From Anaeromassilibacillus senegalensis (GTDB taxonomy: Bacteria > Bacillota > Clostridia > Oscillospirales > Acutalibacteraceae): 64,000 nt of DNA. Of this stretch, positions 1 to 8,295 are shown one piece after another (the first letter of the stretch is position 1; every line of letters starts with the position of its first letter). The notes beneath the pieces are model-generated. The model was given only the letters and a program-made list of their open reading frames with translations. It was not told the DNA's origin and made no database searches. The translations under genes were made by a program, and so were the position numbers. The DNA lies in contig NZ_LN868538.1 in the NCBI RefSeq assembly GCF_001261775.1, positions 372,001 to 436,000 of the forward strand. Reading direction: 5' to 3'.

Positions 1-488
1 AGCTTGAGCAATCCCACCACGGTCGCGCCCAACTGGGAAAACACCAGCAGGGGGCCGAATCCCACCGAAAAGATCGACGTCAGCAGACTGCTGACAATTC
101 CAACCGCAATCCCAAGGATCAATTCCAGGATTGAAAGCAAAATGCCCTGGTTTACATGGAAGCGCACCTTTGGGTTGTGATGGTCCGCGATCAGTCCGAC
201 AATCCACAAAAAGCTGAAATAGGAAAGGATGTTGTACAGCCTGACCGTCTCCGGGCTGGACGGTGCACGCGGCGGCTTTTGGAACGGCGGCGGGTTCTGC
301 CCATAGGGCTGATACGGCGGCTGTCCATACGGCTGGTACGGCGCCTGGTAAGGCGGAGGCGTCTGCGGCCCCTTTGTCGGATCGCCTGGATAGGGCGGCT
401 GTCCCGGCACGGGTGGATACGGCGGCTGTTGGGGCTCCTGCGGGCCGCGGTTTTCTTCCTGCGGATTCGGTGTATTGCTCTCGCTCAT
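1..488 (-). CDS. Proline-rich membrane protein, DUF4870-like (3' end outside window)
   Basis: This reading frame starts at an ATG whose complement ends at 488 and runs off the left edge of the window, so its C-terminus is missing. A good ribosome binding site (CTAAGGAGGAAACAGCG) precedes the ATG. The first 80 or so residues are a low-complexity Pro/Tyr/Gln segment with repeated QPPY and QPYG units, probably disordered and cytoplasmic. Hydrophobic helices follow, and the segment KVRFHVNQGI resembles the DUF4870/TM2-like small membrane protein families. The visible part has 162 codons. The function is unknown. It lies 41 bp downstream of the cyclophilin gene on the same strand and could be cotranscribed with it. 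Confidence 0.75.
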   Translation of the reverse strand, partial: MSESNTPNPQEENRGPQEPQQPPYPPVPGQPPYPGDPTKGPQTPPPYQAPYQPYGQPPYQPYGQNPPPFQKPPRAPSSPETVRLYNILSYFSFLWIVGLIADHHNPKVRFHVNQGILLSILELILGIAVGIVSSLLTSIFSVGFGPLLVFSQLGATVVGLLK

Positions 489-529
489 CGCTGTTTCCTC
501 CTTAGTATGCCTTTCTTCCGCGTCGATTA

Positions 530-1513
530 TTACGCCTCGTAAGCAACAAGTTCCGCACTGTCGATTTTGACCGGGGTCGTTGGCATGCTGTTCGCATCCA
601 CTTCCACCTTAGCAATCTGGTCCACAATATCCATGCCCTCAAAAACCTGGCCAAATACCGTGTGTTTATAGTCCAGATGCGGCGTACCGCCAACTTCCTT
701 GTACAGATCAATCGCCTTTTGCAAAACTGCCTTTTGATCCTCCGGGATACCCGCCGCCGCAACTTCATTCAAACCGGCGTTAAGGCTGTCGGTATAGGCG
801 TTCATTTCCTCCTGGGAAGCGCCGGACGCACCTTTTTCATTCATCATCAGCGTTGCTTTACAGACCTCGCGGTTCATATACATATTAAACATCATGTTTT
901 CTGCGGTCTCATCGGTCACCTTTTCATCGGTCTGTACAATAAAAAACTGGCTGCCGTTGGTGTCCACGCCGGAATTCGCCATGGAGAGCGCGCCACGGAT
1001 ATTGAGCAGATTGCTGTTAAACTCATCTTCAAAGGGAGCGCCCCAGATGCTCTCGCCGCCTGTACCGTCGCCCGCCGGGTCGCCGCCCTGAATCATAAAA
1101 TCTTCAATGACACGGTGGAAGGTCAGCCCATTGTAGTAGCCGTCCTGAATATGGCCCTTAAAGTTCTCCACCGCCTTGGGCGCGGCGTCCGGGAACAGGC
1201 GAATTTTAATGTCGCCCATAGAGGTATGCAGCACAGCGATCTCCTCGCCTGCCGCCGGCTTGTCCATCTGGTAACCGACCGGCTTGCCGTCGTCCGGGCG
1301 CACGTGGTCCTCCGCGTCGGACGGAATCGCCACCGGATCCGCCGCCTGGGAGGAAGTATTCTCTCCGCTGGACACAGTGGAGCTGGTCGAACTTTCCGGC
1401 GGGGCGCTTTCTGCTTCGCTCTCCGGAGCGGGGTCGCCGCCGCAGGCGGACAGGGACAAAATCAAAGCGCACGCCAGAAAAGCGCTGACGGCTTTACGTT
1501 TTCCAAATTTCAT
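530..1513 (-). CDS. Secreted peptidyl-prolyl cis-trans isomerase (cyclophilin type) lipoprotein
   Basis: This is a 327-residue protein with a lipoprotein signal: MKFGKRK, a hydrophobic stretch, then the lipobox LSAC, predicting lipid attachment at Cys24. A Ser/Glu/Pro-rich linker follows. The cyclophilin fold starts near residue 90 and carries the family signatures [15 protein letters not shown] and [14 protein letters not shown], which hold the proline-isomerase active site. It is probably an extracytoplasmic foldase for exported proteins. An insertion of about 70 residues between the SQFF region and the C-terminal [10 protein letters not shown] motif is longer than in minimal cyclophilins. 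The start was chosen because the signal peptide begins there. Confidence 0.93.
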   Translation of the reverse strand: MKFGKRKAVSAFLACALILSLSACGGDPAPESEAESAPPESSTSSTVSSGENTSSQAADPVAIPSDAEDHVRPDDGKPVGYQMDKPAAGEEIAVLHTSMGDIKIRLFPDAAPKAVENFKGHIQDGYYNGLTFHRVIEDFMIQGGDPAGDGTGGESIWGAPFEDEFNSNLLNIRGALSMANSGVDTNGSQFFIVQTDEKVTDETAENMMFNMYMNREVCKATLMMNEKGASGASQEEMNAYTDSLNAGLNEVAAAGIPEDQKAVLQKAIDLYKEVGGTPHLDYKHTVFGQVFEGMDIVDQIAKVEVDANSMPTTPVKIDSAELVAYEA

Positions 1514-1698
1514 AATCGATCTCTCTTTCTATTACATTAAAGTCTGCCGAAATGACGGCGTAATATGTTAATGATAGTATATTCCCCGGAAATATGCAAG
1601 CGAAGCGGGCTTAAATTCACAAAATTATCACCTTTGCGCACGAATGCCTCTGTTAAAAATCGCATATAGATACGGTAAGACAGTAAGGAGGGTTTAAA

Positions 1699-2634
1699 AT
1701 GATTGAATATTACCCCGAGGGCTGGCTGATCGACACAGTGGAAAACCGCGCGGCTCTGCAGAGCACCGCGGCGCTGATCGAAGCCTGCCGCACGGGTCAA
1801 ATTCTGGAAGGACGTGCGCTGGTTTGTGACAGCGCTCACAATTTGCTGGTCGACCTGGGCTGTGTCAAAGGCGTGATCCCGCGTGAGGAAGGCGCGGTCG
1901 GCATTCGGGAAGGGACCGTGCGCGACATCGCGATTATTTCCAGAGTCAACCGTCCGGTCTGCTTTGTTGTGACCGGTTTTCAAAAGGACGGCGAAGGACA
2001 CACCACGGCGCTGCTCTCCCGCCGGATTGCACAGGAAAAATGCAGGGAACAGTTTGTCAGCCGCCTGGCGCCCGGCGACATCATCAACGCGCAGGTGACG
2101 CACCTGGAAAACTTTGGCGCGTTTGCAGACATTGGCTGCGGCATCATTGCGCTGCTGCCCATCGACGCCATCTCCGTCTCCCGGATCGACCATCCGCGGG
2201 AGCGCTTCAGCGTGGGAATGAATATCCGCACCGTCATTAAATCCATTGAAAACGGGCGCATCACCCTGAGCCATAAGGAGCTGTTGGGCACCTGGGAAGA
2301 AAATGTGGCCCAGTTTGCCGCCGGAGAAACCGTAGCGGGTATTGTGCGCTCCGTGGAGCCGTACGGCATTTTTGTGGAGCTGTCTCCCAATTTGGCGGGC
2401 CTGGCGGAAAGCCGCGAGGATGTCATTCCCGGCCAGCAGGCCAGCGTCTACATAAAGAGCATTATTCCCGCGCGCATGAAGGTAAAGCTTGTCATCATCG
2501 ATACCTTCGATTACCATTATCGGCCCACGCCGCCGCAGTATTTTTACGAGGGGAACCACATCGACCGCTTTGTCTATTCCCCGGACGGCAGCGAAAAAGA
2601 AGTGATCACCGATTTTTCCACATCAAATTCATAA
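1699..2634 (+). CDS. S1 RNA-binding domain protein (ribosomal protein S1-like)
   Basis: The product has 311 residues. An AAGGAGGG ribosome binding site sits 8 bases before the ATG. It contains two clear S1/OB-fold repeats, around residues 125-195 (GDIINAQVTHLENFGAFADIG) and 205-270 (GETVAGIVRSVEPYGIFVEL), plus a degenerate N-terminal one. It is shorter than Gram-negative S1 (four to six repeats) and resembles the short S1-like proteins of Clostridia, which bind mRNA or the ribosome. It is a single-gene unit: a divergently transcribed lipoprotein lies upstream and a strong terminator follows at 2646. Confidence 0.88.
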   Translation: MIEYYPEGWLIDTVENRAALQSTAALIEACRTGQILEGRALVCDSAHNLLVDLGCVKGVIPREEGAVGIREGTVRDIAIISRVNRPVCFVVTGFQKDGEGHTTALLSRRIAQEKCREQFVSRLAPGDIINAQVTHLENFGAFADIGCGIIALLPIDAISVSRIDHPRERFSVGMNIRTVIKSIENGRITLSHKELLGTWEENVAQFAAGETVAGIVRSVEPYGIFVELSPNLAGLAESREDVIPGQQASVYIKSIIPARMKVKLVIIDTFDYHYRPTPPQYFYEGNHIDRFVYSPDGSEKEVITDFSTSNS

Positions 2635-2645
2635 ACTCCAAACAG

Positions 2646-2700
2646 GGCCGCCCGGCGAAACCATCTTCCTCAGAGGATTTCGTCGGGCGGCCTTCTTTGC
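2646..2700 (+). terminator. Rho-independent terminator after the S1-domain gene
   Basis: Arms of about 15 bp at 2646-2660 and 2678-2692 (GGCCGCCCG...CGGGCGGCC, one mismatch) are followed by a T-rich tail. It starts 12 bases after the S1-domain stop codon. Confidence 0.88.
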
Positions 2701-2727
2701 ATTAGAATAGAAACCTCTTCAAAAATA

Positions 2728-2850
2728 TGGTATAATAACCTCACGCCGTGACCGGAAGCAGAGCTTCCGACGGCTGAAAGAACATTGTTCCGTTGTGACT
2801 GAGGCTTCGCCTCTCTATGGAATACTGGGCGCAATGAATCTGAGGAGGCA
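2728..2850 (+). promoter_or_regulatory. Extended -10 promoter and structured 5' leader of the hydroxy-acid oxidase gene
   Basis: TGGTATAAT at 2728-2736 is an extended -10 element; no convincing -35 is seen. The roughly 110-nt leader can form a stack of hairpins: GGAAGC/GCTTCC enclosed by GCCGT/ACGGC, then GAAC/GTTC, the set bracketed by TCAC/GTGA, and finally GAGGC/GCCTC. The gene's ribosome binding site (GAGGAGG) lies just after. I recognise no known riboswitch consensus here. It could be a cis-regulatory RNA or simply a stable leader. Confidence 0.45.
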
Positions 2851-2856
2851 TCCGAA

Positions 2857-4141
2857 ATGGAATACAAAGAACTTTTGGAAAACGCAAGGAAAAACATGGC
2901 CCCGAACTGCCGCGTCTGCCGCGAATGCAACGGCATGGCCTGTCGCGGGGAAATTCCCGGAACCGGTGGAAAAGGGACAGGCGCCGCATTCATCCACAGC
3001 TACGAGGCGCTGGCGCGGATAAAAATCAACATGGACCTGATCTATACCAACAAGGGACAGGATACCGCCTGTTCCCTGTTCGGCAAAACCTTTGCCGGCC
3101 CGGTCTTCGCCGCTCCAATCAGCGGCCTTTCCAATAACTACAACGGCTATTTTAACGAAAAGACGTACGCGGTGGAACTGGTTCCCGGCATGGTCGCCGC
3201 GGGCTGCGCGGCCTTCACCGGAGACGGCGCGGCGGATTATTTTTTCACCGACCCGCTCTGCGCGGTAAAGGCTGTGGGCGGCGTCGCCGTTCCCACCATC
3301 AAGCCTTGGGACAAGGCCAAGGTGCTGGAAAAAATCCGGCTGGCGGAAGATGCCGGCGCAATGGCGCTGTGCATGGATATTGACTCCGCCGGGCTTCCCC
3401 TGCTGGCGGCGGCCGGTAAGCCGGTCTGCTCCAAAAGCGTGGATGAGCTGCGGGAGATCATCTCTTCCACCAAGCTGCCGTTCCTGTTAAAGGGCATCAT
3501 GACACCGGAGGGCGCGCGCAAAGCGGTGGAAGCCGGTGCATACGGCATCATCGTATCGAATCACGGCGGGCGTGTGCTGGATCACACGCCCGCGCCAGTG
3601 GAGGTGCTCCCCGCCATCTGCGACGCGGTCGGCGGACGCATCAAGGTGCTGGCGGACGGCGCGATCCGTACCGGCGCGGACGGCTTTTAGGGGGTTGCCC
3701 TCGGCGCGGACGCGGGATTGATCGGGCGGCCCCACGTGGCCGCCGTCCCTGTTAAGGGGCATCAGTACCCCGGAGGCGGCGCGAAAAGGGGTGGACGCCG
3801 GGGCAAACGGCAGCATCGTACCGAATCCCGGCGGGCGTGTGCTGGATCACACGCCCGCGCCAGTGGAGGTGCTCCCCGCCATCTGCGACGCGGTCGGCGG
3901 ACGCATCAAGGTGCTGGCGGACGGCGCGATCCGTACCGGCGCGGACGTCTTTAAGGTGCTTGCCCTCGGCGCGGACGCGGTATTGATCGGACGGCCCTAC
4001 GTGACCGCCGCCTGCGGAGGAAACGCGGAAGGCGTTGCCCTGTACACGCAGAAGATTTTGTCCGAGCTGCGCGACACGATGAAAATGACCGGGTGCGCCG
4101 CGCTGGCAGACATCACCCGCGAAAAAATTCATGCATTCTGA
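2857..4141 (+). pseudogene. FMN-dependent alpha-hydroxy-acid oxidase/dehydrogenase, disrupted by an internal tandem duplication
   Basis: The frame from 2857 reads as an alpha-hydroxy-acid oxidase-like FMN TIM-barrel protein: PVFAAPISGLS near residue 88, GDGAADYFF, LLKGIMTPEGA and IIVSNHGGR (the HGGR block of this family), then LADGAIRTG. It ends at a TAG at 3688-3690, after 277 residues. The missing end is encoded in another frame at 3791-4141, which reads LADGAIRTGADVFKVLALGADAVLIGRPYV and continues to a normal C-terminus. The cause is a 265-bp direct duplication (3483-3747 and 3748-4012). Because 265 is not a multiple of three, the frame breaks. Joining 2857-3682 to 3948-4141 restores a 339-residue protein, a normal family length. 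An N-terminal cluster (CRVCRECNGMAC) is a further feature of this subgroup. Either the gene is dead or the duplication is a sequencing or assembly fault. Confidence 0.85.
3483..4012 (+). repeat. 265-bp tandem direct duplication inside the hydroxy-acid oxidase gene
   Basis: Unit 1 is 3483-3747 and unit 2 is 3748-4012, and they align without gaps. A core of about 119 bp (3564-3682 and 3829-3947) is identical. The inner flanks, which together form one block at 3683-3828, differ from their partners at roughly one base in seven, mostly towards G or C. The outer flanks keep the good reading frame. All damage therefore lies in the middle of the tandem pair. Confidence 0.9.
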
Positions 4142-4520
4142 TCCATACGCGGGCACGTTGCAAAACAGCTCCTGTTTTGATTGTGGCATAGAGCAAGCTG
4201 TGTGTTTTTCGCTTTTCAGAAAAGCGGCGGACTTGCAGTCAGCACGCGCCTCCGGCGATGTTCGTTTAAAACTTCGAGCGAGTTTTTTTCCTCCCTGGCA
4301 AGCGTCCTAACCGGAAATCCTCTTCCTGAGAAGAGCGAGTGGGAACGAGTGATAGGGTCCTTTACGGGCCTTTTGTGCTGCCGGGTAAACTTCCGGGGCC
4401 GTTGCAGTTTGTATTCTGCAACGGCCCTTTCTTTATTTCTTCTTTCGCTCTCCAAAACTGCTTCTATTCTCTATCATTGATAAACGCAGAAATCTTTCCG
4501 GCTTTTTATCCGCGGGTCTC
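4142..4520. other. Intergenic region with hairpins; no gene seen
   Basis: No convincing coding frame is present. It holds several short hairpins (CTCTTC/GAAGAG near 4319-4335 and GGTCC/GGGCC near 4357-4371) and ends in a factor-independent terminator at 4396. A small RNA ending at that terminator is possible, but I recognise no family. Confidence 0.5.
4396..4440 (+). terminator. Rho-independent terminator
   Basis: Perfect 12-bp arms at 4396-4407 and 4416-4427 (GGGCCGTTGCAG/CTGCAACGGCCC) are followed by TTTCTTTATTTCTTC. It lies about 255 bp downstream of the oxidase C-terminus and ahead of the promoter at 4521. Confidence 0.88.
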
Positions 4521-4594
4521 TTGACTTTCCTCATTTGCTGTGCTATTTTTAAATCGTAAGTAGTAAGTAATAAGTAGTATGTAAATACGATTTA
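4521..4594 (+). promoter_or_regulatory. Promoter and repeat-rich operator of the 4625-6979 operon
   Basis: TTGACT at 4521-4526 and TATTTT at 4544-4549 are spaced 17 bp. Directly downstream, over the expected start site, a perfect 9-bp inverted repeat TAAATCGTA (4550-4558)/TACGATTTA (4586-4594) brackets a run of AAGTA-type direct repeats (4557-4585). This layout suggests a repressor site. The small MerR-type protein at 5643 in the same operon is a candidate ligand. Confidence 0.65.
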
Positions 4595-4624
4595 TCCGCA
4601 GAGAGATCCTGAGGAGGTTTTATT

Positions 4625-5626
4625 ATGGAAACATTCACCTTTGCACAAAATTTTGCTCTGATTGCACTCAACGCGCAGGATAGCCTTCATATGCCCACCG
4701 TAAAGAAAATTGCTGTGCGTTGTATGGCCGCTGCCGCAATTTTGGAATGTTACATGGATCACGGATTTGTCATGCAGGGGGAGCAGCTGACGTTCGACCG
4801 CACACATTTAAACCGCTCGGGCCTTCCGCAGCATCAGCGGGCGGTATTGGAATGCATCCTGGGAAAGAAAGCATCGGTACAAAATACCCTGCCCCATTTT
4901 TTGGAGCAGGTTGCCCATTTTTCCAGCCGGAAACTCAAGACCATTGAGCGTTCGTTCACGGATTACCTGAAAGCACACGACGTGCTGGAAGAAATTCCAA
5001 ACCTGTTGGGCTGCGATATGAACTACGTCACAGCGGAGGTATCCATGCGGGAATACCGGAGTGACGAGTCCCTGTATGCGCGCCTGACAGAGGGGCTTCG
5101 CGCGGAAATCTTAGAGGATGGAGCGGTAACGGACGAAATGCTGCTGATGCTCTGGCTCCTGCGGGAAAGCAGCTGCCTATTTGACCTTTTTTCAGAAGAA
5201 GAGGTCCATCAGGTCGCCAGCCGTATGAACGAAATCTACTATGAAAACGCCCTCGCCAAACAGCTTTTTGTCGTGGAAATCCACAACTCCTGGGAATTCT
5301 TTGCCAAAAACTTTTTAAAGGCAAAAAAGCAAACCTTTACTACGCCAGTCGGGATCGGCGTCAACTTCAGCTTTCCTTTTCTGGAGCGTTCGCAGTCCAT
5401 TTTTATCGACGTGGAGGCGTGGTTTGAGGGAAAAGAAAACCGTCTGCACGACGTGACCGCCCGTCTGGAAAAATACGGCCACCATTATACCATCCTGCGC
5501 GAGGGCACCGTACCGCTGATCAAAATAGATAACATTCTATATGAAGCCGTACCCACGATCTTTCAAAGCAAAGTACCCGTCCAGGGCATGCGCCTGCGCA
5601 GATATCCGCAGGCAATTTTAAAATGA
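4625..5626 (+). CDS. Uncharacterised protein with a GPP34-like N-terminal half
   Basis: The product has 333 residues; GAGGAGG lies 8 bases before the ATG. The N-terminal 200 residues are helical (ALIALNAQDSLHMPTVKK, MAAAAILECYMDHGFV, SLYARLTEGLRAEIL, TDEMLLMLWLLRESSCLFDLF). Their order resembles the GPP34/GOLPH3 fold, which in eukaryotes binds phosphoinositides and in bacteria is uncharacterised; this match is by eye only. The last 120 residues (from about 215) are a separate alpha/beta segment that I do not recognise. It is the first gene of an operon with a MerR-type protein and a membrane acyltransferase, which hints at a link to membrane or surface-polymer modification. There is no signal peptide. 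Confidence 0.8.
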   Translation: METFTFAQNFALIALNAQDSLHMPTVKKIAVRCMAAAAILECYMDHGFVMQGEQLTFDRTHLNRSGLPQHQRAVLECILGKKASVQNTLPHFLEQVAHFSSRKLKTIERSFTDYLKAHDVLEEIPNLLGCDMNYVTAEVSMREYRSDESLYARLTEGLRAEILEDGAVTDEMLLMLWLLRESSCLFDLFSEEEVHQVASRMNEIYYENALAKQLFVVEIHNSWEFFAKNFLKAKKQTFTTPVGIGVNFSFPFLERSQSIFIDVEAWFEGKENRLHDVTARLEKYGHHYTILREGTVPLIKIDNILYEAVPTIFQSKVPVQGMRLRRYPQAILK

Positions 5627-5642
5627 CAGGAAGGGGTAAATC

Positions 5643-5903
5643 ATGTCCCGGCAGCGTTCAATGGAAAAAATACTGGCGTCCGAATATGTCTCCATTGGAG
5701 AATTGGTGCGCCTGACCGGGTGCCGGTACAGCACCCTGAAATTTTACACGGAAGAGGGGATACTCCCCTTTGAGCAGGAAGGAGAAAATCTGACTCGCCG
5801 CTTCCCCCGGGAGGAAGCAGTCGCCCGGCTGGAAGAGATTCAGTCCCTGAAGCAGCAGGGCGTGTGTATCCCGGATATTAAACAAAAGCTGGCCGGCAGT
5901 TAG
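5643..5903 (+). CDS. Small MerR-family DNA-binding protein
   Basis: This 86-residue protein starts 16 bp after the preceding gene, with an AGGAAGGGG ribosome binding site. Residues 17-80 form a MerR-type winged helix: SIGELVRLTGCRYSTLKFYTEEG, a wing, then LEEIQSLKQQG. There is no C-terminal effector domain or long coiled coil, so it is a minimal DNA-binding unit. Its operon begins with an inverted and direct repeat cluster overlapping the promoter (4550-4594), so autoregulation is plausible but inferred. Confidence 0.85.
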   Translation: MSRQRSMEKILASEYVSIGELVRLTGCRYSTLKFYTEEGILPFEQEGENLTRRFPREEAVARLEEIQSLKQQGVCIPDIKQKLAGS

Positions 5904-5932
5904 GCCGCACAGCACAGGAAAGGGAGCTATTT

Positions 5933-6979
5933 ATGAACGCGTTTTTGCAATACGGCTTATTCTATTTGGTCGCGCTTCTTTTAATTCTGTCATTTCGGAA
6001 GTCACCCTCTGCCAGCGGGGAAAAGCTGGGCAGGGACACCTCTCGGGAACTGAAGGGTCTGGCAATTCTGATGGTTCTGTTTGGACATATGACCCTGGTG
6101 CACGGCTGGATCGGTATTCCAGCCACACCGGTATTGGGCGCGCCCGCGGTGGAAATCTTTCTGTTTCTTTCCGGCTTCGGACTGGTTTCTTCCTATCACA
6201 AAAAAGGATTGAAGGGGTTTATCCCGCGCAGGCTTCTGGCGGTTTTGATTCCGCTGTGGATCGTCAATCTTGTAAAAATCGTCTATTATGCTGTTTTCCA
6301 AGTGCCTCCCAAAAGCATTCTGCTCAGTTTTATTCTGGTGGACATCGGCAGCACAGACCCTTCCATGTGGTACATTCAGTACATCCTGCTTTGCTACCTC
6401 ATCTTCTTTCTGGTGTTCTGCATCCGTAAGCTTTCCCTCAAATGGAAAGCAATCCTTGTGTTCCTGATCTTTGTGTCGGCCGCCATCGTCAACGGCTTTG
6501 TCTTCTATCAGGGCCTCACACCAGATTCCCCGTTTATGGAGTGCTACTCCCACCATCTGAGTTTCGGCCTGGGCGTCATATTTTATCTGTTTTACCAGCG
6601 GTATCAAAGGCTCTCCGGAAAAGGACTCTCGGTTCTCTGCGCGCTGGCATTTATTTTTACGCAGTTGAACGCATACGGGTTTGTCCGGTACGAGACATAC
6701 TATCTCCTGAACTTCTCCTACCTGGTTTTCTGCGTCTCGCTGTTCGGCCTGTTGAGTGCCAGAGGGCTGCACTCCAAGCTGCTGGCAAAGTTGGGGGATC
6801 GGGCCTACTATATTTATCTGAACGAATACGTGCTGATGCTGGCGGTCCGGTCCCTGGTTGACATTCCGGACGGATACAAAGCGTTGCTGGTTCTCGTTCT
6901 GTCGGTGGCATTGTCATCTCCCACCAAGCTGGTTGGGGATTGGATCGTACAAAAAGTCTCATCGCTTATAAAAACATGA
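5933..6979 (+). CDS. Membrane acyltransferase, acyltransferase-3 family
   Basis: The product has 348 residues and many hydrophobic segments, about ten predicted helices. RELKGLAILMVLFGHM, with its conserved catalytic-type His near residue 49, and PAVEIFLFLSGFGL near residue 72 are characteristic of acyltransferase-3 proteins, which transfer acetyl or other acyl groups to surface polysaccharides, peptidoglycan or lipids. An AAAGGGAGC ribosome binding site precedes the ATG. It is the last gene of the operon starting at 4625. The acceptor cannot be deduced. Confidence 0.88.
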   Translation: MNAFLQYGLFYLVALLLILSFRKSPSASGEKLGRDTSRELKGLAILMVLFGHMTLVHGWIGIPATPVLGAPAVEIFLFLSGFGLVSSYHKKGLKGFIPRRLLAVLIPLWIVNLVKIVYYAVFQVPPKSILLSFILVDIGSTDPSMWYIQYILLCYLIFFLVFCIRKLSLKWKAILVFLIFVSAAIVNGFVFYQGLTPDSPFMECYSHHLSFGLGVIFYLFYQRYQRLSGKGLSVLCALAFIFTQLNAYGFVRYETYYLLNFSYLVFCVSLFGLLSARGLHSKLLAKLGDRAYYIYLNEYVLMLAVRSLVDIPDGYKALLVLVLSVALSSPTKLVGDWIVQKVSSLIKT

Positions 6980-6980
6980 A

Positions 6981-7023
6981 AAAGAAAACGACGAACCGAT
7001 GAATCGGTCCGTCGTTTTCTTTT
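6981..7023. terminator. Bidirectional terminator between the acyltransferase and uridine kinase genes
   Basis: A long inverted repeat (AAAGAAAACGACG...CGTCGTTTTCTTT, one mismatch, 2-base loop) sits between two convergent genes and has an A tract on one side and a T tract on the other. It can serve both strands. Confidence 0.88.
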
Positions 7024-7665
7024 TCAGCACAGATCAAACAGCGCCGTATGCTGGAGCAGCGCATTGATGCGGTCCACGAGCATATGCAGTGCCACGCGGT
7101 TTTCCCCGCCCTGCGGAATGATCAGATCCGCGTATTTTTTGCTGGGCTCCACAAATTGTTCATGCATGGGTTTGACCGTCTCCACATACTGGCAAATGAC
7201 GGAGTCCAGGCTACGCCCGCGCTCTTTCACATCGCGCAGCAGCCGACGGATCAGGCGGATATCCGCATCCGCGTCCACAAACACCTTGATGTCCATCAGG
7301 TCGCGCAGCTCCCGGTTTTCAAAGATCAGAATGCCTTCCAGGATGATAACCGGCGCGGGCTCCACATGTACGGTTTCCGGCGTGCGGGAATGCGTGGCAA
7401 ACGAATACACCGGGTGGTCAATCGGCCGGTTCTCCTTCAGCCTTTTGACATCCGCGATCAGCAGGTCCGTATCAAACGCATTGGGGTGGTCGTAATTGGC
7501 TTTGACCCGCTCGTCAAAGGGAATATCCGTATTGGCGCGATAATAAAAATCGTGCGAAAGGATCAGCGCATTGTCGGCAATGGCGCGCTTTAGTTTTGTG
7601 GCAAGCGTCGTCTTGCCGGAGCCGGAACCGCCCGCCACTCCGATTACAAAGGGAGAGACCGCCAT
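7024..7665 (-). CDS. udk: Uridine kinase
   Basis: The product has 213 residues. The P-loop GVAGGSGSGKTT is at residues 9-20, followed by SHDFYYRAN, a segment typical of uridine/cytidine kinases, and the substrate-binding NYDHPNAFD block. It phosphorylates uridine and cytidine in pyrimidine salvage in the cytoplasm. Length and architecture are normal. It is 19 bp downstream of the nitroreductase gene on the same strand and probably cotranscribed with it. Confidence 0.93.
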   Translation of the reverse strand: MAVSPFVIGVAGGSGSGKTTLATKLKRAIADNALILSHDFYYRANTDIPFDERVKANYDHPNAFDTDLLIADVKRLKENRPIDHPVYSFATHSRTPETVHVEPAPVIILEGILIFENRELRDLMDIKVFVDADADIRLIRRLLRDVKERGRSLDSVICQYVETVKPMHEQFVEPSKKYADLIIPQGGENRVALHMLVDRINALLQHTALFDLC

Positions 7666-7684
7666 ACTTCACCGCCTTCCTTTA

Positions 7685-8260
7685 TTACAGCAAAATATCC
7701 TTCAGACTGCGTTTGGGGACATAATGCACGTCCTGTTCGTCGCGATAATAATCGGTGGAACCATCTTCTCCCACCTCGGTCAGGACAATTGTTTCGTCCG
7801 GTTTTCCCAGCGCAACAATTAAAACCGGGCTTAAATGCTCTGCCAGACCGAGCGCCTGCCGGACCTCGCCCGCGTCGTAATTGCCAATCATACAGCCACC
7901 CAGACCCATTTCCACTGCGGCAAGCAGGATGGTCTGCGCCACAATGCCCACATCTCTCTGGAAGCGCGGAAGGGACGAATGCCACTCCGTCTCCTGGCAG
8001 ATCACAATAAATGCCGTGGGACAATGCCCCGGATGCGGCAGCGTCAATTCCGGCAGGGCACGAGCCCATTTGGTGAGCGGCTGGATTTTCGCAACCGTCT
8101 CCGCGTCGCAGGCCAGATAGTATTTAAATGGCTGCATATTGACGCTGGACGGCGCATAGCGCGTGCAGTCCACCAGCTCCACCAGCTCGTCTCGGGTGAT
8201 TTTGCGGTTTTCGTCATATCCGCGGTAGCTTCTGTTTTGTTTCAGTAAATCTTTTAACAC
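7685..8260 (-). CDS. Nitroreductase family flavoprotein
   Basis: Starting at the GTG at 8260, the product has 191 residues; GGGGGA lies 5 bases upstream. An ATG at 8299 is possible but has no ribosome binding site. The N-terminal RSYRGYDENRKI and YAPSSVNMQPFKYYL match the FMN-binding segments of nitroreductases, and the C-terminal AAVEMGLGGCMIGNY is the usual second half. These enzymes use FMN and NAD(P)H to reduce nitro groups, quinones or related substrates; the natural substrate here is unknown. The gene precedes uridine kinase. Confidence 0.88.
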   Translation of the reverse strand: MLKDLLKQNRSYRGYDENRKITRDELVELVDCTRYAPSSVNMQPFKYYLACDAETVAKIQPLTKWARALPELTLPHPGHCPTAFIVICQETEWHSSLPRFQRDVGIVAQTILLAAVEMGLGGCMIGNYDAGEVRQALGLAEHLSPVLIVALGKPDETIVLTEVGEDGSTDYYRDEQDVHYVPKRSLKDILL

Positions 8261-8295
8261 AGGAATCCCCCATTTTCCGCCCCGCAGGGCTGTTC

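Noticed and set aside
2741-2850. FMN or other known riboswitch before the hydroxy-acid oxidase
   Set aside because: The conserved core strings of the riboswitch classes I know are absent.
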